23,026 nucleotides of DNA from positions 6,579,575-6,602,600 of the forward strand of contig OX442324.1 in NCBI GenBank assembly GCA_949358305.1. Direction: 5' to 3'. Numbering within the stretch: position 1 is the stretch's first letter; every line of letters begins with the position of its first letter. Position numbers and translations under genes: made by a program. This DNA is from Strigamia acuminata (Eukaryota > Arthropoda > Chilopoda > Geophilomorpha > Linotaeniidae). Below are positions 8,086 through 17,170 of the stretch, piece after piece. The notes under the pieces were generated by a model. That model searched no databases, had not been told where the DNA came from, and was given only the letters and a program-made list of their open reading frames with translations.

Positions 8086-9135
8086 TGCCCGAAACCGCCC
8101 GATCTGACAATGTCCACGCGGGTTGGACGTGTAAAACATCGCTTAAAATCTGTGGAAATCAGTCAAATGTTCTTAAAAATCGGTGCAAGTTATGCAAAAT
8201 ATTGGGAAAATTTTGTTTAACTCGTCCAACGCGCCGGTAAATCGAGCGCCCACACGTGCCCACATGCGTGAACAGTGCACTCGCCCTCTCGCCCCGTCGG
8301 CGTAGGCGCCGGCCGTCCGCCCTCTCTCTCTCTCTCTCTCTTCCGCTCGGGAATCGCCCTTCCGCCCGTCACCGAATTTTGTCAATATCTGATAAATTTC
8401 TACAGAATTGCAGCAACATTATACGGGATATTTCTGCCCTTTTGGATGGGGCTTCTGTAAAACATTGCTTAAAATCTGTGTAAATTTATTAAATGTCGTT
8501 AAAAATCGTTGCAAGTTTTGTCAGATTTTGGAGAATTTTTTTAGAACTCGTCCAACGCGCCAGTAAATCACGCGCCCACGTGCGTGGACAGTGCGCCCCG
8601 CGTGGACACTGTCAGGTCGGGCACACTCGTGGACTCTCGGGGCACACGGTTTGATGCGTCCAAAAAAATTGCACCGACTTTTGACAATTTGTGATAAATT
8701 TCCAAGTAATTTCAGCAATATTTTGCGAGACATTTCTGCCCGATTGGATACATTTCCACAGGTTTTTGTAAAACATTGCTAAAATTCGGTGGAAATCTAT
8801 CAAATGTTGCCACAATTCGGTGCAAGTTTTGCGAGATTTGCTCGCATCAAACTGTGCCCGAAAATGCCCGACTTGACAGTGTCCACGCGGGTTGGACGCG
8901 CCCAGCACTGTCCAAGCACGTGGGCGCGTGTGGGCGCTCGATTTATCGGCGCGTTGGACTAGTTTTAAAAAAATTTTCCCAATTTCTGACAAAATTCGCA
9001 CCGAATTTTTGCAATTTTTGATAAATTAACACAGAATTTCAGCAATGTTTTAAACAAGTCCGTCCAATCGGGCAGAAATGTCTCGTAAAATGTTGCTGAA
9101 ATTCCGTGAAAATCTGTCAAAAATTGACAAAAGTT

Positions 9136-9240
9136 GGTGACCGACCCGCGGCGCGTCACGGCGCGGTCGGAGGACGGCCCTCGTCCCCAAAAACCACACT
9201 CCGGGTCACGTGGTCTCGCACTCGACTTTTTCAGTTTTCC
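9136..9240 (+). repeat. G+C-rich block B, right border of the core
   Basis: GCGCGTCACGGCGCGGTCGG through CAGTTTTCCCGTTTTCGG, as at 4970-5070, in the opposite sense to 5837-5955. Confidence 0.8.
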
Positions 9241-9652
9241 CGTTTTCGGCCCGTTACGGCCAAGGACCGTAACGGGTCGAAAACGGGCCGCAACGGGTCG
9301 AAAACGGCCGCAACGGGTCGAAAACGGCCCGCACGGGCCGTTAACGGGCCGCCGACGGTCCCGTCACGATCCCGTAACGGCTCGCACGGGCCGTTAACGG
9401 GCCGCCGACGGTCCCGTCACGATCCCGTAACGGCTCGCACGGGCCGTTAACGGGCCGCCGACGGTCCCGTCACGATCCCGTAACGGCTCGCACGGGCCGT
9501 TAACGGGCCGCCGACGGTCCCGTCACGATCCCGTAACGGCTCGCACGGGCCGTTAACGGGCCGCCGACGGTCCCGTCACGATCCCGTAACGGCCCGTACG
9601 ACCTCATGCGGGCCGTTAACGGGCCGTTAACGGGCCGTTAACGGCCCGTTAA
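9241..9652 (-). repeat. GTTAAC array, inverted
   Basis: It repeats the 5071-5418 junction (AACGGGTCGAAAACGGCCGC tandem) and then carries about one more 53-base unit than the 5.1 kb copy. This shows unit-number change since the duplication. Confidence 0.85.
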
Positions 9653-9752
9653 CGGCGTAAAACCAAAAACAGGATTCGAGATTAATGTCTATGAATGTTG
9701 TACGCGTTTTCACGTACGTGTTGTCGGTTGTTGATTTTTTCGATTTACACCG
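9653..9752 (-). repeat. 100-base element E, copy 7, inverted
   Basis: Exactly 100 bases, starting CGGCGTAAAACC and ending TTTACACCG like copy 6. It has CACGTACGTG where copy 6 has CATGTACGTG. Confidence 0.85.
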
Positions 9753-10000
9753 TCACGGCCCGTTAACGGCCCGTTAACGGCCCGTCAACGGCCCGTCAAC
9801 GGCCCGTCAACGGCCCGCATGGGCCCGCACGGGCCGTTAACGGGCCGCCGACGGTCCCGTCACGATCCCGTAACGGTCCGCACGGGCCGTTAACGGGCCG
9901 CCGACGGTCCCGTCACGATCCCGTAACGGCCCGTACAAGCCGTTAACGGGCCGCCGACGGTCCCGTCACGATCCCGTAACGGCCCGTCATGATCCCGTAA
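9753..10000 (-). repeat. GTTAAC array, inverted
   Basis: 11-base units (CGGCCCGTCAA) are followed by three 53-base units in reverse complement. Confidence 0.8.
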
Positions 10001-10230
10001 CGGGAAAACTGAGAGAGTCGGGTGCGAGACCACGTGACCCGGAGTGTGGTTTTTGGGGGCGAGGGCCGTCCTTCGACCGCGCCGTGACGCGCCCCGGGTC
10101 GGATCAAGAGGCGACCCGGTCGGAAACCGAACCTCGGGGTTCCTCGAGGCGTGGTTTTTTGGGGACGGGGGGAGGGGGGGATCGGGTCGCGTGCTCCGAC
10201 CGCGCCGCAACGCGCCGTGGGTCGGTCACC
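10001..10230 (-). repeat. G+C-rich block B, inverted, full length
   Basis: This is the reverse complement of 1573-1815 over nearly its whole length, including a G run near 10165-10188. It makes the two ends of the 1.5-10.3 kb repeat domain inverted with respect to each other. Confidence 0.8.
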
Positions 10231-10367
10231 AACCTTTGTCAATATTTTATAAATTTCCACGGAATTTCAGCAATGTTTTACATAAGTCCGTCAAATCGGG
10301 CAGAAATATCCCGTACAATGTCGCTGCAATTCTGTGGAAATTTATCAGATATTGACAAAATTCGGTG
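10231..10367. repeat. A+T-rich foldback unit plus inverted CT module
   Basis: AATTTCCACGGAATTTCAGC and AATTCTGTGGAAATTTATC form the two arms around AATCGGGCAGAAATATCCCG. It is followed at 10368-10500 by the reverse complement of the CT module seen at 8285-8375 (GGGCGGAAG, GA run, GACGGCCGGCGCC). Confidence 0.65.
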
Positions 10368-10392
10368 ACGGGCGGAAGGGCGATTCCCGGGC

Positions 10393-10430
<38 letters not shown>

Positions 10431-10504
10431 ACGGCCGGCGCCTACGCCGACGGGGCGCGGAGGGCGAGTGCACTGTTCACGCATGTGGGCGCGTGAACAG
10501 TGCA

Positions 10505-10636
<132 letters not shown>

Positions 10637-10641
10637 GCTAG

Positions 10642-11043
10642 TTGCGTCGAGGGGGTGCGTCTGCGCGACCACCGCCGCCGCCGCCGCCACCGACACCGAG
10701 TGAAAAGAAGAGCGAGGAGACGGCGCTGGAGGCGATGGTCGAGAAGATGATGGCGAGGACGGAGGCAAAATTGGAAGCGATGCTGGCGAGAACGGAGGAA
10801 CGATTCGAGAACATGTTGGAGAGGGTGGAGAAGAAGTGGATGGGAGCGATGGCCGATGATACGGAGCCGGTGGACGACGAAGGCGACGACAAAGGGGCGA
10901 CCGGTGGTAAAGGTGGCGAGGAGAGGACCGGCGGCGACGGCGGCGACGACGACGACGACAGCCACTCTTCGATTCTAATTATTCATTCATTCATTCATTC
11001 ATTTATGTATTTATTTATTTATTTATTTCCCCGTGGACCGTAA
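10642..11043 (+). CDS. Terminal exon of a coiled-coil, acidic-tail protein (partial)
   Basis: I do not recognise this protein. The open frame starts directly after a CT/T tract and CGCTAG, a plausible splice acceptor. It reads in order: an Arg/Gly start; eight prolines at about residues 11-18; a charged helix rich in MVEKMMARTEAKLEAML-type heptads at about residues 30-68, likely a short coiled coil; an acidic Asp/Glu/Gly/Lys segment with a run of five Asp at about 110-114; and a hydrophobic tail encoded by a TTCA/TTTA repeat, stopping at TAA (11041-11043). AATAAA follows at 11100. Earlier exons would have to lie in the repeat domain to the left and I could not place them. Alternatively translation starts at the internal ATG at 10735, giving about 102 residues. 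Composition argues for real coding, but expression is not shown. Confidence 0.5.
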   Translation: MRRGGASARPPPPPPPPTPSEKKSEETALEAMVEKMMARTEAKLEAMLARTEERFENMLERVEKKWMGAMADDTEPVDDEGDDKGATGGKGGEERTGGDGGDDDDDSHSSILIIHSFIHSFMYLFIYLFPRGP

Positions 11044-11099
11044 ACGAGTGGTTTACAATATTTTTTTTTTTTATTTTTTTTATATTTTTAAGACTGAAG

Positions 11100-11105
11100 A
11101 ATAAA
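11100..11105 (+). terminator. Poly(A) signal AATAAA
   Basis: A canonical hexamer 57 bases after the TAA of the exon ending at 11043, in a T-rich 3' region. Confidence 0.6.
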
Positions 11106-11120
11106 GTCTGATTATTGTAT

Positions 11121-11159
<39 letters not shown>

Positions 11160-11334
11160 TACATTTGTACATTCAAAAGTTAAAAATAAAAATTTCAAAA
11201 ATTACAAAATTACAAAATTACAAAATTACAAAATTACAAAATTAACAAAAATTAACAAAAATTAACAAAAATTAAAAGAAAAGGAGAGAAGAGACGACGA
11301 TGGTGGTGGTGGTGGTGGTGGTGGTGGTTTAGGT

Positions 11335-11365
<31 letters not shown>

Positions 11366-11689
11366 GCGACTACATCACACAGTGGAGTTTCTGGCACGAC
11401 GACGGAGCCTGCGCGCGCCCATCCCCACCGCAAGCGCGAAATCCAGTGACAAAATTTGGAAAATGCGACCACGGAGATTGGGCGAGTAGGTTTTCGCGCG
11501 CCCTCCCGACACACCGTGGAAATAAAAATAGAAACATGTAAACGAAAATAAAAAACGAGAATGAAAATAAAGATGAGAACGGTAAATGAAAATAAAAAAA
11601 TAAAACGAAGAAATAAAAGGAGAGCCGAATCTTTCGACTCCCCCCCACCCTCCCGCAACCTCGCGGGAGAGTGTTCACCATCACTATCT
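11106..11689. repeat. Intergenic microsatellite cluster
   Basis: It holds in turn a TTTA run (about 11119-11160), an ACAAAATT run (about 11195-11243), AACAAAAATT repeats (about 11240-11275), a TGG/GGT run (about 11299-11328) and GAC/GGC runs (about 11336-11370). A moderately unique segment and scattered AAATAAAA stretches follow. A Gly/Asp-rich plus-strand frame crosses about 11258-11542, but I see no start, splice site or partner to support it. Confidence 0.6.
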
Positions 11690-11862
11690 GAAACGAAGAA
11701 GGGACCAAACTGAAACGGCACAATGTATGGCAATGTCAATGGAATGCGTGTTTGACAATACAGCTTTGCCAGAAACGAAAACTCGCGGGAGCGGGATTCG
11801 AACCCTCGATCCACAACTCCGTACGGCAGGTAACTCTGCCCGCTCGGCCACCCGGGCCCGGA
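11690..11862 (-). mobile_element. tRNA-derived SINE, head and start of body
   Basis: On the minus strand the head reads GGGTGGCCGAGCGGGCAGAG (A-box region) and, about 36 bases on, GGGTTCGAATCCCGC, a perfect B box. These are the internal RNA polymerase III promoter parts. The 7-base segments where the acceptor stem should be (GCCCGGG and TCCCGCG) do not pair, so this is not a working tRNA. The body continues downstream with CTGGCAAAGCTGTATTGTC. The 3' end is not defined; I saw no clear tail or target-site duplication. The tRNA family resembled most is the Leu/Ser type (TGGCCGAGCGG). Confidence 0.65.
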
Positions 11863-12061
11863 GACAAAGCGTCGCTATTTTCGATGACGACGTTTGTCGT
11901 TATTACTAATCATTATCGGTTATTGATTATTAATCGTCGATTATTAATTAATTATTGATTATTAATTATTAGTTGTCAGTTATTGCCATTATTAGTGTCG
12001 TTTATTCATTAATCTTTTTCGCGTCACCGGTCGACCGACATGCTCTAGCGTCACATCTCGC
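11863..12061. other. Intergenic, A+T-rich with ATTATT repeats
   Basis: It consists of repeated ATTA-type motifs from about 11905 to 12005. It may include the promoter of the gene at 12402, but no TATA box or other specific element stands out. Confidence 0.4.
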
Positions 12062-12322
<261 letters not shown>

Positions 12323-12401
12323 GTAAGTTTCTCCAACGCTATTACCGCGACAACCATTTCGTTCTCGTCAGTCGGCGTCAACTTTTCGTTCCGTTTTTCA
12401 G

Positions 12402-12569
12402 ATGGAACCGAACCGCGAACGAAACGAGGATCCGAGATGGCCGCCCATTCCCGTCGTCACGGTGAGCGCGTTTATTTTCTTCGACGTGTCACGTCGCCCC
12501 GCTTAAAATTTTGCTTTCAGGTTGACATCACCGACGACGACGAAGAAGACGGCAATGGCGCTGTCGTTG

Positions 12570-12665
<96 letters not shown>

Positions 12666-13756
12666 ACAACGACGACGAAGACCTAACCGAGATCGACGCC
12701 GCCATGTTGCGCGACGTTAAACGAGGAGTCAAACTCGAGGTCGAAGTGAGTAAAAATTTTCGCGTTGCCCCGCGTTACCCGGCGCAATATTTTTGTTCAT
12801 TCGTTCGTTCCTTCGTTCTCTCTAGACTGGGGCGGTCGAATTCGAGCTGCCGTTCGAAAAGAAGGAAGGAGAGGAGGGGGAGGAAGAGCCGCCGTCGACC
12901 GCGCGGCTCCTGTGGGCGCTGGGAAACCAGCTGGGAGAGGAGCAACGACAACTGCGTCGAACCACGGACGACGAGTTGGAGAGGTTCAAGCGAGAGATGC
13001 GAAGACGGTTGGAGGCGAAGAAGAGAGAACTTGATGAGCGGTTGAGACTACAAGAGGTGTCCCACCAGCGCCAAATCCATTTGCGTCTCGAACAGTTGGA
13101 CCGAGAAAGCGCGGTCTATCGGCGGGCGTGGCGTCGACAGGAGCGGGAGCAACGAGAGCGGGAGCAACGAGAGTGGGAGGGATTGGAGCGGGAGCGATTG
13201 GAGCTGGAGCAGTCGGAGCAGCAGTGGGAGCGGGAGCGAGAGCAGCAGTGGCAGCAGTGGCAGCAACAACAACGACGACCACTCGAGTCGGAGCCGGAGT
13301 CGGAGTCGGCTCATGACGTGGAGGTGGAGGACTTAAAAAAAAAGGCGTTGGATCTCGAGAAGCGCCCGAGACAAGAACACGTGAGTGTCTGTCTGTCTCT
13401 GTCTCTCTCTCTTTCCCCCCTTCCCATTTCACGGCGCACGGGGTCAAACTCGATTTCGATTAGACACCGTCCCACCCCGGCCAATTTATTTTCCATTTAC
13501 TTTGTTTTATTTTACTTTACTTTACTTTACTTTACTTTACTTTACTTGTCCCCAGTTGAGTCACTCGCCGACCCGAGAGCCCGACGACCAACCGCCAGCC
13601 ACCATTGTCGTTGCCGAAGGACCGACCGAAACCCGAGAGCGATCCGAGTCGGACGAGGCGATGGACGCGGCCACGGCCACGACGAGTGGGTACCGCGAGC
13701 ACCGGGCCATCGCTCCAACGCGCCCCGACGCGACCGATCGACCGGTGGACCAATAA
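12402..13756 (+). CDS. Coiled-coil protein with poly-alanine tract, 4 coding exons, 346 aa
   Basis: I do not recognise the family. Coding exons are 12402-12461, 12521-12745, 12826-13380 and 13556-13756. Every exon length is a multiple of three and all introns are phase 0, with donors GTGAGC, GTGAGT, GTGAGT and acceptors CTTTCAG, TCTCTAG, CCCCAG. The start is chosen because the ATG sits directly after an acceptor. Residues 1-20 are polar. Exon 2 (21-95) has an acidic patch, 29 alanines encoded only by GCC, and a second acidic patch. Exon 3 (96-280) begins acidic, then forms a long Arg/Glu/Gln-rich helix, likely a coiled coil, from about 145 to 245, with QREREQREWEG-type repeats. Exon 4 (281-346) is disordered and Thr/Arg/Asp-rich. 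No catalytic motif is visible. A nuclear or scaffold role would be inference only. Confidence 0.65.
12578..12664 (+). repeat. Pure GCC repeat coding 29 alanines
   Basis: 29 uninterrupted GCC codons lie inside exon 2 of the gene at 12402. No synonymous variants occur, so the tract is young or length-unstable. Flanking codons encode acidic residues on both sides. Confidence 0.9.
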
Positions 13757-13757
13757 A
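13752..13757 (+). terminator. Poly(A) signal AATAAA overlapping the stop codon
   Basis: The last codon CAA, the stop TAA and the next base A form AATAAA. Use of this signal would give an extremely short 3' untranslated region. Confidence 0.5.
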
Positions 13758-13912
13758 TTGATCGATTAATTAATTAGTTAATTCGTTCGTTTTTATTTAT
13801 CCCTGTTTCATTTGTTTTCAATTCTTCTTCTTTTTTTTTTTTGTTTTTTTTTTTTTTTTTCCTCGTTGGCACCGACAATACGTCGTCATCGCCTTTGTTT
13901 TTGTTGTTGTTA

Positions 13913-13962
<50 letters not shown>

Positions 13963-14237
13963 TAATAAAAATGGAAAAATGAAATAAAATACAATAAAAT
14001 ATAATAAAATAAAACGAAACAGAATTAATCGGCCAGTCGGCTGTCCAAAATTGACACGTGTTCGGTCGTGAAGACGTCGCGGATTGAGCGAACACACACA
14101 GTCGTCCGTCGAAGCGAGAAGGAAGAGGGCGATGTTGTCGTGGCGACCCACACACGCGCGTCCGCGTCAGTTTTGGGAAAACCGTCCGCCATGGCCTAGA
14201 AGAGACCGACGGATAAATGGGCGAATGAAACGCTCGT
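13758..14237. other. Intergenic: T runs, TAA repeat and unique sequence
   Basis: It contains T-rich tracts (13825-13860), a TAA run (about 13916-13969), ATAAAATA repeats (13980-14018) and about 200 unique bases (14020-14237). No gene is supported in either strand. Confidence 0.5.
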
Positions 14238-14640
14238 TTAACCTTGGGGTATGTGTGCGGATTTTGTCGGGGGCGAAAGGGTCCCGCTTTTTAACATTAC
14301 GGCGGCCTATACGTTGTTTCGTTGATCGCGACTGCGATGCGGAATTTGCGGATGTTGTTTTGGCCGAGTAGTTCGTGCGACCGAGCGCGTTTTGTTCGTT
14401 GCTTTTCGGTGTTCGGTGGGTTTTGTGACCGGTCAAGGGTTTCGCTAAAACGTGGTTTTTGTGACGGGAGGGAGGGGGGGGATCGGGTCGCGTGCTCCGA
14501 AAGCGCCGCGACGCGCCGTGACTCTTGATCCGACTCGGGGCGCGTCACGGCGCGGTCGGAGGACGGCCCTCGCCCCCAAAAACCACACTCCGGGTCACGT
14601 GGTCTCGCACCCGACTCCCTCAGTTTTCCCGTTTTCAGCC
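14238..14640. repeat. Module M fused to block B by internal deletion
   Basis: Bases 14238-14522 match module M (973-1262), and 14523-14640 match the right end of block B (about 1693-1815). The roughly 430 bases between them in the complete copies, including the foldback unit, are missing. The junction is GCCGTGACT then CTTGATCCGACTCGG. This is a satellite-domain fragment 4 kb away from the main block. Confidence 0.75.
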
Positions 14641-15095
14641 CGTTACGGGATCATGACGGGCCGTTACGGGATCGTGACGGGACCGTCGGCGGCCCGTTAA
14701 CGGGCCGTTAACGGCCCGCATGAGGTCGTACGGGCCGTCGGCGAGCCGAAGTCCGGGAACGAAGGCCGTTACGGGACCGTCACGGGACCGTCGGCGGCCC
14801 GTTAACGGCCCGTGCGAGCCGTTACGGGATCGTGACGGGACCGTCACGATCCCGTCAACGGCTTGTACGGGCCGTTAACGAGCCGCCAACGGGACCGTCA
14901 CGATCTCGTAACGGCCCGTACAAGCCGTTGACGGGATCGTGACGGGACCGTCACGATCCCGTAACGGCCCGCACGGTCCGTTAACGGGCCGCCGACGGTC
15001 CCGTCACGACCCCATCACGGCCCGTACAAGCCGTTGACGGGGTCGTGACGGGACCGTTACGGGACCGTCGGCGGGCCGTTACGGGCCATATACGG
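14641..15095. repeat. GTTAAC array, mixed orientation
   Basis: It starts in direct orientation with the CGAGCCGAAGTCCGGG insert at about 14736-14765, then switches between GGGATCGTGACGGG and CCCGTCACGATCCCG several times. The units are more degenerate than in the left block, as expected at an array edge. Confidence 0.75.
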
Positions 15096-15203
15096 TATTT
15101 TTGCGGAGTCGCGGTCGCGCGAGATTCGTCGCGGTAAAAGCGAATTCATTTACGGTCTCGGCTACCACTCGAAGTCGACGGCCTCGACTCGCGCGGCCAC
15201 GAA

Positions 15204-15391
15204 ATGGTTTGCGAGCTCGACACCAGATGTCACGACAAACGCGCACGTTGGTCCGACAGCGTATATCGCGCGAGTGTTTCATTTTCCTCCCGGTTTTCAT
15301 CGGCACTTCGTCTCCGTTGGTAAGTTTGGTGTTTTGTGTGGTTTCTCTCTCCAATTTATTTTCAATTCTCTACTCGTCTCCCACACAGAAG
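15204..15391 (+). other. Upstream reading frame of the first two-finger gene
   Basis: An ATG at 15204 opens 38 codons (starting MVCELDTRCHD) up to a GTAAGT donor at 15320. Splicing to the CAG at 15388 joins TG to A and makes a TGA stop two codons before, and in frame with, the main ATG at 15396. The paralogue at 17538 has the same design. It could be a regulatory upstream frame or a remnant of a longer N terminus. Confidence 0.45.
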
Positions 15392-15395
15392 AAAG

Positions 15396-15913
15396 ATGGA
15401 AGGAGCGCAGCATGCAGAGGGCGACAAGTCACATTACTGCGCTTTGTGCTGCGGTAAATACCCCGACAGTAAGAAACAAACATCCATTTATTTACTTATC
15501 AGTTGTTCAATTTATTTATTTATTTATTTTTTAATTATGTATATTTTATTTGATTTTAATTTTTTCTCGTTTCAGAACCGAACGGTGTTTTCTGTAAAGA
15601 TGCCTTTCGTCACTGGCGACGGTACCATAACATCGGCGGAGATGCGGACGATTCCACCCGAGGGCTGCTACGAATCCATTCGCGCGACCCCGTTCGTTTG
15701 GCATTGGTGAGCTTTTAGTTTCTTCGCCGAGTTAACTAGTCAACTAATTTATTTTTTTTTATTTTTTATTTTTTTTTCAAGGCACTGAGACGGGTGTACC
15801 GACACAACGACGGACGCTGTCCGTTTTGCGCGGAAACACCCTTTTTCGAGGATCTCTCTACCCATTGGGTGGAAGCGCATAGATTTCAAGCACCGACCGC
15901 CCACCAGGGATGA
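15396..15913 (+). CDS. Small two-zinc-finger-like protein, 3 coding exons, 111 aa
   Basis: Coding exons are 15396-15468, 15576-15706 and 15782-15913, with phase 1 then phase 0 introns (GTAAGA and GTGAGC donors; TTTCAG and TTCAAG acceptors). Two potential metal-binding sites are visible. The first has C-x2-C at residues 15-18 and H-x4-H in FRHWRRYH (37-42), split by the first intron. The second has CPFC at about 81-84, then 11 residues, then H-x4-H with an HW pair (about 96-101). Spacing is close to C2H2 fingers, but the first loop is long (18 residues). No other domain is visible. The paralogue at 17781 keeps the four Cys and four His and the same introns, which is the best evidence that both are real. 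The family is not one I recognise; nucleic-acid binding is inference. Confidence 0.7.
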
Positions 15914-16040
15914 CGGAGACAGCATCGGTGGACCGTGCATTCGATTTTATTTGACCTTTTTTTGTTTTTTTGTTTTTTTGTTTTTTTTTGTATTGTATGA
16001 CTTCTTCTTCATTTCTTTTTATTTGTTTTAATTAATTAAA

Positions 16041-16046
16041 AATAAA
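16041..16046 (+). terminator. Possible poly(A) signal AATAAA
   Basis: One of several AATAAA hexamers in the A-rich stretch after the first two-finger gene; the paralogue has the same A-rich 3' end. The shared flank AATCCACATTAA follows both. Confidence 0.35.
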
Positions 16047-16107
16047 AAAAATAAGAATAAAAATAAAAATAAAAATAAAAAAAAATCCACATTAATCGTA
16101 GTTGTTA

Positions 16108-16273
16108 TTTAACGAGGCGGACGACGGAGTTTTGGTTGCCGGATTCGGTTGTAGCGGGGCACGCCATTGGTGATGTTCCCGGCGCGCGATTCAAAGTGGC
16201 CAAAGTCGCAAATGTTTCGTTGTTGGCTTTGTACGGGGAGAAAAAGGAAAGACCGAGGTCTTAAAATGTGTTT
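16108..16273 (+). repeat. Inverted repeat arm A, left
   Basis: The core 16121-16273 is the reverse complement of 16901-17053 with about four mismatches over 153 bases; a looser match extends to TTTAACGAG at the outer end. The arm includes AGTTTTGGTTGCCGGATTCG and GACCGAGGTCTTAAAATG, with T-rich sequence on the inner side. Confidence 0.85.
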
Positions 16274-16374
16274 TTTTTTTTTTTGGTTCGTAAAAAAAAA
16301 AAATAAATTAATTAATTAATAAATAAAAAAATAAATAAATAAATAAATAAATAAAAATTAAACAGAAAATCAAG

Positions 16375-16749
16375 AAAGAAAAAAAAAAAGAAACAAAACA
16401 TATTACGGCGAGAGACCGCGCGAACAAATTCGGCGGCAAATTCGAACTCGGCGACCAAAATTCAAAAATAAACCGATCGACCTTCCGTATCCAACGAGCG
16501 AAGCAGGTAAACCGCGAGGTCGGCGAACTGCGAGGAAACATCGTGATCATCGTCGCGAACAACGTTTGGCGCGACGAAGACTTCGAAAAAGACAGACACG
16601 CTCGGGCACCCGATGGAAGGCAAATCCTCTCGGCGGCGAGCAAAGATGACGAACACGCGGGTGAGCTAATTGTTTCTTGGATGCTAACGCGGCGCCCGAA
16701 GTCACTCGGTTTACTCGCCACCCCGTTGTTTGTTTGTAATAAACGATAG
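16375..16749 (+). pseudogene. Possible gene fragment between the inverted arms
   Basis: An open frame runs from the A-rich stretch to TAG at 16747-16749 and includes [19 protein letters not shown], followed by a polar stretch and AATAAA near the stop. There is no good start or upstream exon. A related sequence lies inverted at 17225-17337, but the two differ by single-base indels that shift frame, so neither is clearly under protein selection. Decayed duplicate sequence is the most likely reading. Confidence 0.3.
16524..16640 (+). repeat. Inverted repeat arm B, left
   Basis: About 115 bases, including CGCTCGGGCACCCGATGGAA, are the reverse complement of 17225-17337 at roughly 80 percent identity by eye, with two single-base indels. 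Confidence 0.7.
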
Positions 16750-16900
16750 TGTCGTCCGATCAAAAAGTCGTTGCCGCCATTAAAACGAATGAGAAATTCT
16801 ACGTTAAAGTCTCGTTTTTAACGTTTCGATCGATTTATTTTTGAAACTCGATCGAATTCAAATTTGCCACTAAACAAGCAAACAAACAAAAAAAAAAAAC

Positions 16901-17069
16901 AAACACATTTTAAGACCTCGGTCTTTCCTTTTTCTCCCCGTACAAAGCCAACAACGAAACATTAGCGACTTTGACCACTTTGAATCGCGCGCCGGGAACA
17001 TCACCAACGGCGTGCCCCGCTACGACCGAATCCGGCAACCAAAACTCCGTCGTTTTCCATCTCGTTAAA
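16901..17069 (-). repeat. Inverted repeat arm A, right
   Basis: Partner of 16108-16273. The inner side carries a CAAACAAAC/A run opposite the T run of the left arm. No target-site duplication was found outside the arms. Confidence 0.85.
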
Positions 17070-17170
17070 ATTCAAACAAACATCCGTCTCTGGGCGCGCA
17101 AGCCACGATCTTCTTTCCGTCCCCGATCAACTGGACACGAACGCACTTCCGGGTGGCGGAATTCGGCCGC

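Larger units (their letters stand above)
5956..9135. repeat. A+T-rich core: array of about 300-350-base foldback units
   Basis: The sequence AAATTCNGTGGAAATTTGTC and its complement recur about every 300-350 bases. Each unit is an imperfect hairpin with arms of about 55-65 bases around GATTGGACACATTTCC- or AATCGGGCAGAAATGTC-like loops. Hairpins lie roughly at 6145-6250, 6466-6610, 6765-6910, 7105-7265, 7400-7565, 8370-8520, 8675-8830 and 8990-9135. Between them are a second set of complementary blocks (CTCGTCCAACGCGCCGGTAA in both orientations) and a module with GACAGTGTCCACGCGGGTTG. No supported gene was found; reading frames are short and not conserved between units. Confidence 0.8.

Noticed and set aside
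11258-11542. A Gly/Asp-rich plus-strand frame containing YITQWSFWHDDGACARP.
   Set aside because: It rests on GGT and GAC microsatellites at the start and has no initiator or acceptor.
11781-11862. A functional tRNA gene on the minus strand.
   Set aside because: A and B boxes are present, but the acceptor-stem segments do not pair and the D stem is weak. A SINE head fits better.
16108-17069. A simple inverted-repeat transposon with 150-base ends.
   Set aside because: No target-site duplication is visible, the interior lacks a transposase, and the second inverted pair crosses its boundary.
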